A stretch of DNA of 64,000 nucleotides from Pseudoalteromonas sp. T1lg23B (GTDB lineage Bacteria > Pseudomonadota > Gammaproteobacteria > Enterobacterales > Alteromonadaceae), in NCBI RefSeq assembly GCF_002964665.1, contig NZ_PQBZ01000034.1, positions 930,429-994,428 on the forward strand, written 5' to 3'. The translations under genes and the position numbers were made by a program. Positions 34,756-44,579 of this stretch are shown here, piece by piece (position 1 is the first letter of the stretch; each line of letters begins with the position of its first letter). Under the pieces are notes generated by a model. That model was not told the DNA's origin and did not search any database. It saw only the letters and a program-made list of their open reading frames with translations.

Positions 34756-36960
34756 CTACTTGCCCGCATAATGCTTCAGCATATTCGGCACATCTAAGAT
34801 CAAAGCAATACCACCATCCGAGGTAATTGTCGCCCCAGCCATACCTGGCGTACCCTGCAATAGCGCATCCAAAGGTTTAATAACAACCTCTTCTTGACCT
34901 ATCAATGAGTCTACGACAAATCCAACCTGCTTAGTTCCGATTTGCACTATCACCACGTGACCGTGTGCTTTACGAGTGCTCTTATCTGCACCTTTAACTA
35001 ACCAATGCTCCAAATAAAACAGTGGAATTGCTTTTTCACGCACGATAATCGTTAGTTGTCCATCTACAATGTTGGTCTTAGTTAGGTCTAAATGGAAAAT
35101 CTCACTAACGCCAGCAAGAGGTAACGCAAAGGTCTGCTCTCCTACAATGACCATTAGTGTAGGCAGTATCGCTAAGGTTAACGGTACTTTTATTTCTAAA
35201 ATTGTACCTACACCCAACTCAGATTGAATATTGACTGAACCGTTTAGCTGGGTGATCTTAGTTTTCACTACATCCATCCCCACTCCACGACCAGAAATAT
35301 CCGATATTTCTTCTTTGGTCGAAAAGCCAGGTGCAAAGATTAAATTGTATGCCTCGGTATCAGACAATCTACTCGCTTGATCTGAGTCGATAACACCTTT
35401 ACTAATCGCGATCTTTTTCAGCTTTTCAGGGTCCATACCAGCACCATCATCGCGAATGGTCAGCAAGATATGATCACCCTCTTGCGATGCTGACAGCGTC
35501 ACTGTACCTGTGCGTGCTTTTCCTGCGGCTTCTCGCACACTTGGCATTTCAATACCGTGGTCAACTGAATTACGCACAAGGTGAACAAGCGGATCGGCTA
35601 GTGCTTCTACTAAGTTTTTATCTAAGTCGGTCTCTTCACCTTCCAACACTAGATTAATATCTTTTTTCAGGCTTCTGGCTAAGTCCCTAACAACTCTCGG
35701 GAAGCGACCAAATACTTTTTTGATGGGCTGCATGCGTGTTTTCATCACAGCGCCTTGCAAGTCGGCGGTCACCACATCTAAATTTGAGATAGCCTTACCC
35801 ATCGCTTCACTGTTGGTATTATTTGCCAAACTCACCAAGCGGTTCCGGACTAATACTAATTCGCCCACCATATTCATTATTTGATCTAACCGTTTAGTAT
35901 CAACACGAACTGTGGTCTCAGCTTGAGCTGCTGGCGCTTTCTTCGCTGCCGCAGGTGCAGCTGCTGTTTTACTCTCAGGCGCTGGAGCGGGTGCCGCTTT
36001 TGCAGCGGCTGCTGGCTTAGCAACCTCGGGCTTCACAGGTTCTACAGGCTTCTGTGGTTCCTTTGGTTTATCAACTTTAGCCGTAGTAGCAGGTGTGTTT
36101 TCAACCGAACGCGGTGCTGTCCCTTTGCCATGAAGCTCATCTAATAACGCTTCAAACTCGTCATCATCAATCTCATCATCACTACTGCTTGATGATTGAG
36201 TTTCCTTTTTGCTTGATTCTACTGGGGCCGTCTCTTGTGACTTATTAATTGTGCCAAAACTACCAACACCATGTAACTCGTCTAGCAAGCTGTCAAATTC
36301 ATCATCGGTAATATCGCCATCACTATCAGATTCACTACTGGCAGCAGATTGACTAGCTTTTGCAGGACCATTGCCTGCACCATGTAATTCATCTAGCAAG
36401 CTTTCGAATTCATCTTCGGTTATTTCGTCGATACTGCCATCATCTTGCCCTGTTTCTGGGCCCGATGCGTCAAGGTCGAAGAAAACATCGTCAGCTCCCA
36501 TCTCTTCTTCGGGAGGCTGCTCGACAACGACTTCTTCGTCTTGTGGAGTATCGATAGCTTCGTCTTCTGTTTGCGGTTTGCTAAGTTGATGAAGCGTTTC
36601 AAGTAGCGCAGGGTCGGCTGGTTCTGGTTGTTCACGATTCTGAATGTGAGCAAACATTTCATTAATCGTATCAAGTGATTGCAAAATAACATCCATTAAT
36701 TCAGATGTAACTTTGCGTTGCCCCTGGCGTAGCACATCAAACACGTTCTCCGCGCCATGACAGGCATCGACCAGTTCGGTCATGCTCAAAAACCCTGCAC
36801 CACCTTTGACCGTATGAAAACCTCGGAAAATTGCATTGAGCAACTCTTTATCTTCAGGGTTGTTTTCTAACTCTACGAGCTGCTCAGACAGTAACTCAAG
36901 GATCTCTCCAGCTTCAACGAGAAAGTCTTGTAAGATATCTTCATCGACTTCAAAGCTCAT
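34756..36960 (-). CDS. cheA: Chemotaxis histidine kinase CheA
   Basis: Array kinase that phosphorylates CheY and CheB. 734 residues. P1/Hpt domain at 1-105 with phospho-His49 in FHTVKGGAGF. A long acidic linker (about 125-350) replaces a recognisable folded P2 and carries three copies of a DEF-[DE]-x-LLDELHG motif (cores at 183-194, 220-231 and 267-278), then an Ala/Pro/Lys-rich stretch. P3 dimerisation (about 352-415), P4 ATP-binding with HLVRNSVDHGIE, DDGAGMDPEKL, GFSTKEEISDISGRGVGMDVV, and the P5 CheW-like domain at the C-terminus. The linker may also hold the region that in Vibrio CheA binds ParP/ParC. Confidence 0.97.
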   Translation of the reverse strand: MSFEVDEDILQDFLVEAGEILELLSEQLVELENNPEDKELLNAIFRGFHTVKGGAGFLSMTELVDACHGAENVFDVLRQGQRKVTSELMDVILQSLDTINEMFAHIQNREQPEPADPALLETLHQLSKPQTEDEAIDTPQDEEVVVEQPPEEEMGADDVFFDLDASGPETGQDDGSIDEITEDEFESLLDELHGAGNGPAKASQSAASSESDSDGDITDDEFDSLLDELHGVGSFGTINKSQETAPVESSKKETQSSSSSDDEIDDDEFEALLDELHGKGTAPRSVENTPATTAKVDKPKEPQKPVEPVKPEVAKPAAAAKAAPAPAPESKTAAAPAAAKKAPAAQAETTVRVDTKRLDQIMNMVGELVLVRNRLVSLANNTNSEAMGKAISNLDVVTADLQGAVMKTRMQPIKKVFGRFPRVVRDLARSLKKDINLVLEGEETDLDKNLVEALADPLVHLVRNSVDHGIEMPSVREAAGKARTGTVTLSASQEGDHILLTIRDDGAGMDPEKLKKIAISKGVIDSDQASRLSDTEAYNLIFAPGFSTKEEISDISGRGVGMDVVKTKITQLNGSVNIQSELGVGTILEIKVPLTLAILPTLMVIVGEQTFALPLAGVSEIFHLDLTKTNIVDGQLTIIVREKAIPLFYLEHWLVKGADKSTRKAHGHVVIVQIGTKQVGFVVDSLIGQEEVVIKPLDALLQGTPGMAGATITSDGGIALILDVPNMLKHYAGK
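36127..36423 (-). repeat. Three imperfect 15-residue motif repeats within CheA linker
   Basis: Protein-level repeats ITEDEFESLLDELHG (36379-36423), ITDDEFDSLLDELHG (36268-36312) and IDDDEFEALLDELHG (36127-36171), spaced 37 and 47 residues apart. The DNA between them is low-complexity (Ser/Asp/Glu codons) and unrelated in length, so this is probably selection on the motif and not a recent duplication. Confidence 0.9.
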
Positions 36961-36973
36961 GCATACTCTCCTA

Positions 36974-37756
36974 TTAGAAGCCTAAACTTGACAGTAAATC
37001 GTCCACTTCATCTTGACCTGAAACAACATCATCCCGGGTTTCAGCATCAATAATCGGACCCTCTGGCCCTGAAATTTCATTTACGTCAATATCAACCTCA
37101 CTTTTCGCAGCAACCTGAGCCTCAGACTTTTTCTTCTTGCTCGGTAGCTCATCCGTAGTGCCAAAAACGGTTAATAAATTAATTAGGCTATCTTCGACTT
37201 CTCTAACTAGCTCTATAACCCGACGAATAACTTGCCCTGTCAAATCTTGATAGTCTTGAGCCATTAATACATTTGTCATCAAACTTTGTAATTCATCAGT
37301 ACGTGTTTGTGACCCCTGCATAAACCTGTCTAAATCGTGACATAAAGACTTAAACTCTCCTAGCTGAATGTCACGCCGCATAAGGCGGTCCCAAGTTGGT
37401 TTAATACTTGACAGTTCATCTGCTAGTTCTTGTGCCAACGGAAGGCTCGCCTCAACAGCGTCCATGGTTTTATTGGCGGCATTCTCTGTCATTTCCATGA
37501 CATAGTTTAAACGTTGTTTAGCATCGGGAATGGCTTCAGTCGTCAAATCAGCAAGACGCGTGTCGAGTTCAAAATTTTTCAAAGATTCATGCAATTGGCG
37601 AGTTAATTTACCCACCTCAGCAAACAACTCGGATTGCTCTTTATTGGCAGCGTCCAAAATTAATTGATCTGCTTTTTCTTGTTCACCTTGTTCTAAGTAA
37701 GCAACAAGCTGCTTTGCCTGCTCAAGGCTGATCTGAGGCACAGAAGGCGTTGACAT
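36974..37756 (-). CDS. cheZ: CheY-P phosphatase CheZ
   Basis: Dephosphorylates CheY-P. 260 residues (E. coli 214). A long helical hairpin has the catalytic region MAQDYQDLTGQVIRRVIELV with the expected Gln. The C-terminal tail ends SGQDEVDDLLSSLGF, closely matching the E. coli CheZ CheY-docking helix. A Lys-rich, acidic linker (about 208-245) joins the hairpin to the tail. It lies between cheY and cheA. Confidence 0.95.
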   Translation of the reverse strand: MSTPSVPQISLEQAKQLVAYLEQGEQEKADQLILDAANKEQSELFAEVGKLTRQLHESLKNFELDTRLADLTTEAIPDAKQRLNYVMEMTENAANKTMDAVEASLPLAQELADELSSIKPTWDRLMRRDIQLGEFKSLCHDLDRFMQGSQTRTDELQSLMTNVLMAQDYQDLTGQVIRRVIELVREVEDSLINLLTVFGTTDELPSKKKKSEAQVAAKSEVDIDVNEISGPEGPIIDAETRDDVVSGQDEVDDLLSSLGF

Positions 37757-37776
37757 TAGCCTCTCCTTCTTATTTA

Positions 37777-38160
37777 TTAGCCTAAACGTTCAAACACTTT
37801 TTCTAACTTAGTTTTCAGTGTTCCTGCGGTAAATGGTTTGACGATGTAACCGTTCACCCCAGCTTGGGCAGCGGCTACGATTTGTTCTTTCTTTGCTTCC
37901 GCAGTTACCATTAACACTGGGATATGCTTAAGGTTTTCATCTGCTCTGATTGCGCGTAGCAGATCTATCCCTTGCATACCAGGCATATTCCAATCAGTTA
38001 CTACAAAGTCAAAATCTTGATTTTGTAGCATTGGAAGCGCAGTACTGCCATCATCAGCTTCTTGTACATTGGTAAAGCCTAAATCTCTTAGCAGGTTTTT
38101 GATTATTCTCCTCATTGTAGAAAAATCATCAACCACGAGAATTTTCATGTTTTTATCCAA
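37777..38160 (-). CDS. cheY: Chemotaxis response regulator CheY
   Basis: Single-domain receiver that, phosphorylated by CheA, binds FliM and changes flagellar rotation. 127 residues: acidic pair Asp11-Asp12 in [11 protein letters not shown], phospho-acceptor Asp56 in [17 protein letters not shown], Thr in [12 protein letters not shown], Lys in [12 protein letters not shown]. Typical CheY sequence, closely like E. coli. Co-transcribed with fliA and cheZ. Confidence 0.97.
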   Translation of the reverse strand: MDKNMKILVVDDFSTMRRIIKNLLRDLGFTNVQEADDGSTALPMLQNQDFDFVVTDWNMPGMQGIDLLRAIRADENLKHIPVLMVTAEAKKEQIVAAAQAGVNGYIVKPFTAGTLKTKLEKVFERLG

Positions 38161-38200
38161 AACATCCTCCAGTGAGGTTTGAACCTATTATTTTTTTACT

Positions 38201-38935
38201 CTAATTTACCCAGTCATTGATCTTGGCACGAAGCCTTATCATTGCCTGCCCATGAATTTGGCTAACACGAGATTCACTTACATCTAGTATCTGGCCGATT
38301 TCTTTTAAATTCATTTCATCGTTGTAATAAAGCGACAACACTAGGGCGTCTCTTTCTGGCAAAGATTTTATCGCTGCCACCAACGACTCGTTAAAGCGTT
38401 CATTTTTAACGTTATTAAATGGTTTGTCTAGCGATAAATCGTTGTCTGCAGGCGAAATGACGTCTTCATCTACACCTAAGTCCTCAATACCTATTACTTT
38501 ACTGGTATTTACATCATTTAGAATATGATGGTACTCATCCAGCGTAATAGCAAGTTTTTCAGCTATTTCAGTATCTTTTGGTTCTCGGTTGAGGAGGGAT
38601 TCTAATTCTGCAATGGCTTCTGCAACCATACGACTTTTGCGATGTACTGAACGTGGTGCCCAATCGCCTCGACGGATTTCATCTAACATAGCTCCACGAA
38701 TGCGGATGCCGGCGAAAGTTTCAAAGCTGGCACCTTTTGAAGCATCAAAGTTTTTGGTTGCCTCTATCAGACCAATCATTCCTGATTGCATCAAATCATC
38801 TAGCAAAATATTAGCAGGCAACCTAGCCAATAGGTGACAAGCTACCTTTTTCACAAGTGGCGCATGACGTTCAACCACTTTATGTAGATGTTCTGACGTT
38901 TGATACCCCATCGCTTTACTCACCGATGATGCCAT
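38201..38935 (-). CDS. fliA: Flagellar sigma factor FliA (sigma-28)
   Basis: RNA polymerase sigma factor for late flagellar and chemotaxis genes. 244 residues with regions 2, 3 and 4: LPANILLDDLMQSGMIGLIEATKNFD and FETFAGIRIRGAMLDEIRRGDWAPRSVHRK (region 2), and ALVLSLYYNDEMNLKEIGQILDVSESRVSQIHGQAM (region 4 HTH). The sequence between regions 2 and 4 fits FliA; it lacks region 1.1. Downstream of flhG with two bases between. Confidence 0.97.
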   Translation of the reverse strand: MASSVSKAMGYQTSEHLHKVVERHAPLVKKVACHLLARLPANILLDDLMQSGMIGLIEATKNFDASKGASFETFAGIRIRGAMLDEIRRGDWAPRSVHRKSRMVAEAIAELESLLNREPKDTEIAEKLAITLDEYHHILNDVNTSKVIGIEDLGVDEDVISPADNDLSLDKPFNNVKNERFNESLVAAIKSLPERDALVLSLYYNDEMNLKEIGQILDVSESRVSQIHGQAMIRLRAKINDWVN

Positions 38936-38937
38936 AG

Positions 38938-39798
38938 TTACCCATTGACAAGTTGTTCAATAAAAAACTCAAGATGCCCTGACGGTTGATGCGGTATGGG
39001 CCATTTCACAGCTTTACTTGCTAGACCTCTAAATGCAACTGCTGCTGGTGAATTCGGGAAGAGTTCTACGATGGTTTTTTGACGTCTTGAAGACTTCCGC
39101 ATATTTTCATCAAACGGGATAGTTGCAACAAGTTCTAAAGCCACATCTAAAAACCTGTCTGTTACTTTTGACAGTTTAGCAAATAATTCCTGTCCTTCTC
39201 GCAAACTACGCACCATGTTAGCAACAATTTTAAACCGATAAACACCGTGTTCACGACTCAATACTTTAATTAAAGCATAGGCATCAGTTATCGAGGTAGG
39301 TTCATCACATACCACCACAACTACATCCTGTGCAGCACGAGAAAAGCTCAATACCATATCCGAAATACCTGCGGCAGTATCAACGATTAAGATATCAAAC
39401 TCTGTGTTTAACTCGCTAAATGCTCGGATCAGGCCAGCATGTTCAGCTGGCGTCAACTCTACCATGCTTTGCGAACCTGATGTTGCAGGAACAATTTTTA
39501 TACCAGCAGGACCTTCCACCAAAATTTCGTCTAATTCACATTCACCCGATAAAACATGTGACAAATTCTTTTCGACTCTTAAACCCAACATCACATCACA
39601 GTTCGCCAACCCCAAGTCGGCATCGAGTACCAACACTCGATTTCCTTGCTGGCCTAGCGCTATTGCGGTATTCAAAGATACATTGGTTTTACCCACTCCA
39701 CCTTTACCGCCCGTTACCGCGATAACTTTAACACCGTGATTACTATTTTGACTCATTTTACGCAGGCCACTTGCTTGATCTAATACTGTGTTAATCAT
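38938..39798 (-). CDS. flhG: FlhG (FleN) MinD-family ATPase, flagellar number regulator
   Basis: Restricts the number of polar flagella; antagonises FlhF and, in Pseudomonas and Vibrio, FleQ/FlrA. 286 residues. Deviant Walker A AVTGGKGGVGKTNVSLN (27-43) and MinD-like segments VLVLDADLGLANCDVMLG, LIVDTAAGISDMVLSFSRAAQDVVVVVCDEPTSITDAYA. Starts eight bases inside the end of flhF. The C-terminus may form the membrane- or FlrA-binding part. Confidence 0.96.
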   Translation of the reverse strand: MINTVLDQASGLRKMSQNSNHGVKVIAVTGGKGGVGKTNVSLNTAIALGQQGNRVLVLDADLGLANCDVMLGLRVEKNLSHVLSGECELDEILVEGPAGIKIVPATSGSQSMVELTPAEHAGLIRAFSELNTEFDILIVDTAAGISDMVLSFSRAAQDVVVVVCDEPTSITDAYALIKVLSREHGVYRFKIVANMVRSLREGQELFAKLSKVTDRFLDVALELVATIPFDENMRKSSRRQKTIVELFPNSPAAVAFRGLASKAVKWPIPHQPSGHLEFFIEQLVNG

Positions 39799-41263
39799 AC
39801 ATTCCTACTGTCTGAGACGCTACTGGTACAGGTCTCGAATGTTGTGCTTTTATTCTTTTTAAATACAATTGCTCAGCCTTTTTGACTAGCTTTTGTGCAT
39901 TTGCTACGCGAATATCTTCTGGAACTCGCTGTCCATTGGTAAGATACCCTATTGGTAAGCGATTTTGAATCGCAATACTAATAATCTCGCCCAAACTTAG
40001 ACACTCATCAAGTTTAGTAAAAATACAGCCAGTTAGGTTCACTTTTTGGAAATGGCGAACCGTCTCTTGTAACACATGCATTTGTGATGTCGCACTTAAT
40101 ACCAAATAGCTACGAATGTCAACGCGAGTGCTACGCATCAAAGTATTCAACTGCTCAGTCAAACGCAAGTCTCTTTGACTCATTCCTGCCGTATCTATTA
40201 ATACTAGTCGTTTATTGCGCAAGTGGTATAACACTTCAGCCAGTTCATTTGCATCTTTTACTTGCTTAACCGGACAGCCGATAATTCGGCCATAGGTTGA
40301 TAACTGCTCATATGCACCAATACGGTAAGTGTCTGTAGTAATTAGAGCAACTTTGTCAGCGCCAAATTTCTGCGCGCCTAACGCAGCTAATTTAGCAACG
40401 GTTGTTGTTTTACCGACCCCTGTTGGTCCAACAAAAGCGAATACTCCACCTTGGCGAAGAATATCATTGTTAGTGGTATGCATCTGGTTTACAACCATGT
40501 TTAGTAATGCATTCCAAGCTTCTTTGCGTGATACGTCATCAGGAATGAAACACGCCATTTGCTCAGCTACATCAGCATCAATGCCCATACCCTGCAAACG
40601 GTCGATTAGACAAGCGCGTGTTGGATCTCGGCGTGCCATCTCTTGTTTCATCAAGCCAGAGACTTGATGTTCAAGAAGCTGACGAATGGCATTCATTTCT
40701 TCGCGCATTGATGTCATTTCATCATGTTTAGGATCACTGTGCTCCATGTCATCGCCAAAACCTGACTCTAATTCATCATCAAACTGCCAATTTGATGTCT
40801 GAGCTTGCGTGCTGTGACTGTGTTCTGGCTGTCTAAAACGCTCATGATTATGCATTTGCGCGTCGGCTTGCTGCTGACGAGGTTTAAATACTTGTTCAGT
40901 ATCAATGCCCGATTGGGAAAACATAGACGCAAGCTGCGGTGAGCGAGGACGTGGAGCTTGACGTTCCAAAAGAGCTTCTAGGCTGTCCGCTACTTGTGCT
41001 TGTGGTTCAGGGCGTGCTTGCTGAGGCTCAGGACGTACAAAGCGAGGTGATGTTGAGCGAGGTTGCTGCACCTGTTGCTGCGCAGCTTCCTGTGCACTTG
41101 GCTTAGGAGTTGCTGGTGCTCGATCATTATCAATTGCAGCGACAATTTCGACGCCATCGGCCAATTTTTTATTCGACATAATAACCGCATCTACACCAAG
41201 CTCTTCTTTCACTTCTTTTAGTGCAGTTCGCATATCTTTGGCAAAAAAACGTTTGATCTTCAT
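39791..41263 (-). CDS. flhF: FlhF, SRP-like GTPase for polar flagellum placement
   Basis: 490 residues. N-terminal basic segment MKIKRFFAKDMRTALKEVKEELG, a Gln/Pro/Arg-rich disordered stretch (about 45-150), a short N-domain, and a G domain with P-loop GPTGVGKTT (279-287), TDTYRIGAYEQL, LIDTAGMSQRD and TKLDECLSLG. Recruits the first basal-body components to the pole. Precedes flhG, as in all polar-flagellate gammaproteobacteria. Confidence 0.97.
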   Translation of the reverse strand: MKIKRFFAKDMRTALKEVKEELGVDAVIMSNKKLADGVEIVAAIDNDRAPATPKPSAQEAAQQQVQQPRSTSPRFVRPEPQQARPEPQAQVADSLEALLERQAPRPRSPQLASMFSQSGIDTEQVFKPRQQQADAQMHNHERFRQPEHSHSTQAQTSNWQFDDELESGFGDDMEHSDPKHDEMTSMREEMNAIRQLLEHQVSGLMKQEMARRDPTRACLIDRLQGMGIDADVAEQMACFIPDDVSRKEAWNALLNMVVNQMHTTNNDILRQGGVFAFVGPTGVGKTTTVAKLAALGAQKFGADKVALITTDTYRIGAYEQLSTYGRIIGCPVKQVKDANELAEVLYHLRNKRLVLIDTAGMSQRDLRLTEQLNTLMRSTRVDIRSYLVLSATSQMHVLQETVRHFQKVNLTGCIFTKLDECLSLGEIISIAIQNRLPIGYLTNGQRVPEDIRVANAQKLVKKAEQLYLKRIKAQHSRPVPVASQTVGMYD

Positions 41264-41284
41264 GTTACAACCCCTTAAATCCTA

Positions 41285-43381
41285 TTACTGTCCAACTGAG
41301 CTCACAATCTTAATTTGTCTTTCATCTGGCACTTCTTGATATGACATCACTCGAAGGCCGGGGATCGTATGTTTAACAAATCTTGAAAGCACACTTCTTA
41401 ACATACCTGAGGTTAATAAAATGGACGGATCACCTAGCATTTCTTGCGTTTGATGAGCTTCTCTCAATGAGTTTTGAAGCCGCTCTGCAAGGCCTGGTTC
41501 TATGCCCGCCCCTTCATCACCTGCGTTCTGAAGTGACTGATGCAACATCTGTTCCAACTCAGGCGCCAATGTTATGACAGGGATTTCATCAGCGTTACCA
41601 ACTGCATCTTGAACGATGAGCCTACGTAGTGAAATTCGTACCGCAGCCGTTAATACATCTGGGTCTTGACTACGAGGTCCATATTCAACAAGAGTCTGAA
41701 CAATTGAGCGCATGTCTCTAATTGCAACGCCTTCGTTAAGTAGATTTTGTAGTACTTTTACAACGGTTGTAAGTGGTAACACATCAGGCACGAGCCCTTC
41801 GACTAAGCGAGGATGGCTCTTGGCCAGCATGTCTAATAGGTTCTGAACTTCCTCATGACCTAATAATAACGCAGCATTATTTGTCAACAGTTGACTAATA
41901 TGGGTTGCAACCACTGTCGCAGCATCAACAACGGTATAGCCTAACGAGTGTGCCTCGTCTTTTTGTTCAGGCTTGATCCAAACTGCATCTAAGCCAAAAG
42001 CGGGATCTTTGGTTTCAATGCCCTTTATAGGACCAAAGACTTGGCCTGGGTTAATGGCCAGCTCATCACCATGCTTTAACTCACCCTCACCAGACCCCAC
42101 ACCCATTAAGGTAATATTGTAGGCATTTGGGTCTAACTCGAGATTGTCACGAATATGAACAGGCGGTACCAAGAAGCCCAACTCTTGAGATAGCTTTTTA
42201 CGCACACCCTTAATGCGATTCAACAACTCCCCGCCTTGTGACTGATCAACCAGCGGGATCAAACGGTAGCCCACTTCTAAGCCAATTACATCAACAGGCT
42301 GAACATCATCCCAGCCAAGCTCTTTTTGCTCTTGTTTATTTGCCACTGCAGTGCCTTTGGCAGCTTCATCAGCTGCGGCTTCGGCCACATCTTTTTTCTG
42401 TTTCTGAGTGAAGTAAGCTAGATACCCAAGTAGTGCCCCTAAGCTCAAAAATGCAAAATGTGGCATTCCAGGCACTAGACCCATAACAATTAAGATGCCA
42501 GAAGCGATAAATAACGACTTTTCATTACCTAGTTGGGTTTTGAATTGATCACCCATGTTATGGGATTCATTTTGACGGGTAACAACAATCGCAGTACCAA
42601 TAGATAGCAACAGTGAAGGAAGTTGGGCAACCAAGCCATCACCAATTGTTAGCAATGTGTAGACTTCCATTGCACGGCTAAAAGGCAAATCATGTTGGAT
42701 CATACCAACAAACAAACCGCCAATAATGTTAATAGCAAGAATGACGATACCTGCTATCGCATCCCCTTTTACAAATTTGCTGGCACCATCCATCGAACCA
42801 TAAAAATCGGCTTCACGTGTCACTTCTTCACGTCTTGCTCTGGCATCATCCGCACTGATAAAACCCGCGTTTAAATCGGCGTCAATCGCCATCTGCTTAC
42901 CTGGCATAGCATCTAATGTGAAACGTGCTGAAACTTCTGAGATACGCCCCGCACCTTTTGTAATAACCACAAAGTTGATGATAATTAAGATAAGAAAGAC
43001 CACTAAACCAACGGCATAATTACCACCAATAACCACCGAGCCAAATGCTTCAATCACTTTACCCGCGGCGTCACCGCCGTTGTGACCTTCCAATAGTACT
43101 ACCCGTGTACTGGCAACATTCAGAGCCAGACGCATGATAGTCGCAATGAGTAAAACGGCAGGAAACATACCGAATTCAAGTGGCTTCATGGTGTATACCG
43201 TCACCAGTAACACCACTAAAGCTAATGCAATGTTGAAAGAGAATAGAATATCCAGCAAAAAAGGTGGTAGAGGTAGTATCACCATCCCCAAAGCCGCCAA
43301 TACCAGCAACGGTGTACCGACACCTTTGGCGTATTCTTTTTTATCTTTGTTGAGCTGTGCTAAAACCGCTTTAAATTCCAT
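41285..43381 (-). CDS. flhA: Flagellar type III export protein FlhA
   Basis: Main export-gate protein and proton channel. 698 residues. Eight membrane helices in the N-terminal ~330 residues, with FHIPEC-like cytoplasmic region EVSARFTLDAMPGKQMAIDADLNAG, and a soluble cytoplasmic domain (about 350-698) for chaperone-substrate docking: DAVWIKPEQKDEAHSLGYTVVDAATVVATHI. Preceded by a sigma-54 promoter at 43419-43436, so it opens a transcription unit of its own. Confidence 0.98.
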   Translation of the reverse strand: MEFKAVLAQLNKDKKEYAKGVGTPLLVLAALGMVILPLPPFLLDILFSFNIALALVVLLVTVYTMKPLEFGMFPAVLLIATIMRLALNVASTRVVLLEGHNGGDAAGKVIEAFGSVVIGGNYAVGLVVFLILIIINFVVITKGAGRISEVSARFTLDAMPGKQMAIDADLNAGFISADDARARREEVTREADFYGSMDGASKFVKGDAIAGIVILAINIIGGLFVGMIQHDLPFSRAMEVYTLLTIGDGLVAQLPSLLLSIGTAIVVTRQNESHNMGDQFKTQLGNEKSLFIASGILIVMGLVPGMPHFAFLSLGALLGYLAYFTQKQKKDVAEAAADEAAKGTAVANKQEQKELGWDDVQPVDVIGLEVGYRLIPLVDQSQGGELLNRIKGVRKKLSQELGFLVPPVHIRDNLELDPNAYNITLMGVGSGEGELKHGDELAINPGQVFGPIKGIETKDPAFGLDAVWIKPEQKDEAHSLGYTVVDAATVVATHISQLLTNNAALLLGHEEVQNLLDMLAKSHPRLVEGLVPDVLPLTTVVKVLQNLLNEGVAIRDMRSIVQTLVEYGPRSQDPDVLTAAVRISLRRLIVQDAVGNADEIPVITLAPELEQMLHQSLQNAGDEGAGIEPGLAERLQNSLREAHQTQEMLGDPSILLTSGMLRSVLSRFVKHTIPGLRVMSYQEVPDERQIKIVSSVGQ

Positions 43382-43418
43382 AACTTAACAACTGCAAAAT
43401 ATTGACACTATGCAGATA

Positions 43419-43436
43419 AAGCAAGTTACGAGCCAA
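43419..43436 (-). promoter_or_regulatory. Sigma-54 (-24/-12) promoter for flhA
   Basis: Minus strand reads TTGGCTCGTAACTTGCTT: GG and GC separated by exactly ten bases, close to the consensus TTGGCACG-N4-TTGCTT. The predicted start is about 28 bases before the flhA ATG at 43381. Confidence 0.85.
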
Positions 43437-43445
43437 TTATTAGGT

Positions 43446-44576
43446 CTAATGTTTTAAGTTATCTGGGATAGGTAAGTCTTTGCTGAGTGACGTAGGGCGA
43501 CGTCCTCGGCCTTTATTAAAACGCTTTAACTGGAATACATAGGCCAACACTTGTGCCACTGCGGTGAATAACTGATCTGGAATTTGCTGCCCTATTTCTG
43601 TGGTGTGATATAACGAGCGCGTCAGCGCGGGCGATTCAACAATGGGGACTTCATTACCAATCGCGACTTTTCGAATCTGCATAGCAATTTCATCCACCCC
43701 TTTTGCAACAACCATTGGCGCTCCTGCTTTTTCCGTATCATATTTAAGAGCAACAGAATAATGTGTCGGGTTAGTGACCACCACATCCGCGTCGGGTACA
43801 TCTTGCATCATACGTCGCTGCGACATTTCTCGCTGCGTGCGCCTAATTCTAGCTTTTATCTGTGGATCACCTTCAGAATTCTTATATTCATCTTTCACCT
43901 CCTGCAGCGTCATTTTTAATTGTTTGTGGTGGTTGTAGCTTTGGTATGGGGCATCGATCGCGGAGATAACCACTAACGTGCAGCTCAAGCCTAAAAACAT
44001 CCACGCTAAAATCTCCAACGCGTGGATCACACTGCTCGGCATAACTTCTATGCTCAGGTGAAGAATTTCATAAAAGAAAGCGCTGATCAGGAAAATCGCG
44101 CTACCAGCCACCAACACAAACTTGAGTATTGATTTTACAAGCTCGACAGCGGCTTGTGGCCCTAACATCCGTTTAAGACCCTTCATAGGTGACATCTTAC
44201 TCGCTTTTGGTGCTGCGGCCTGCCAACTGAAATTGAACCCTCCCAGTAAGGTATTACCCACGACTCCCGCAATAACAATGATTAAAACAAACATCGCCAT
44301 CGGAAAAAAAAGCTCAGAAAAAACACTTTCCCATACAGCAAACATTTTGGTGGTATCGTAACTTTCGTTGCGATTTAGGTTCAGTGCGCGGCCCATGATG
44401 TTGTACAACCCTTTACCTATCGCTGGTCCATACAACAATAAAGCGATGGCTGAAAAGATCAGCACAAAAGTTGTTCCCAGCTCTTTAGAGCGAGCAACCT
44501 GCCCTTTTTTTCGAGCCTCACTAATTTTCTTCTCGGTGGGCTCTTCCGTGCGTTCTTGACCAGAATCTTCTGCCAT
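43446..44576 (-). CDS. flhB: Flagellar export switch protein FlhB
   Basis: 376 residues. Four membrane helices in the N-terminal half, basic N-terminus RTEEPTEKKISEARKKGQVARS, and the cytoplasmic domain with the autocleavage site NPTH at 269-272 in VVVTNPTHYSVALKYD. Cleavage and interaction with FliK switch export from hook to filament proteins. Lies three bases from the fliR stop, last gene of the fliKLMNOPQR-flhB unit. Confidence 0.97.
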   Translation of the reverse strand: MAEDSGQERTEEPTEKKISEARKKGQVARSKELGTTFVLIFSAIALLLYGPAIGKGLYNIMGRALNLNRNESYDTTKMFAVWESVFSELFFPMAMFVLIIVIAGVVGNTLLGGFNFSWQAAAPKASKMSPMKGLKRMLGPQAAVELVKSILKFVLVAGSAIFLISAFFYEILHLSIEVMPSSVIHALEILAWMFLGLSCTLVVISAIDAPYQSYNHHKQLKMTLQEVKDEYKNSEGDPQIKARIRRTQREMSQRRMMQDVPDADVVVTNPTHYSVALKYDTEKAGAPMVVAKGVDEIAMQIRKVAIGNEVPIVESPALTRSLYHTTEIGQQIPDQLFTAVAQVLAYVFQLKRFNKGRGRRPTSLSKDLPIPDNLKH

Positions 44577-44579
44577 ATG

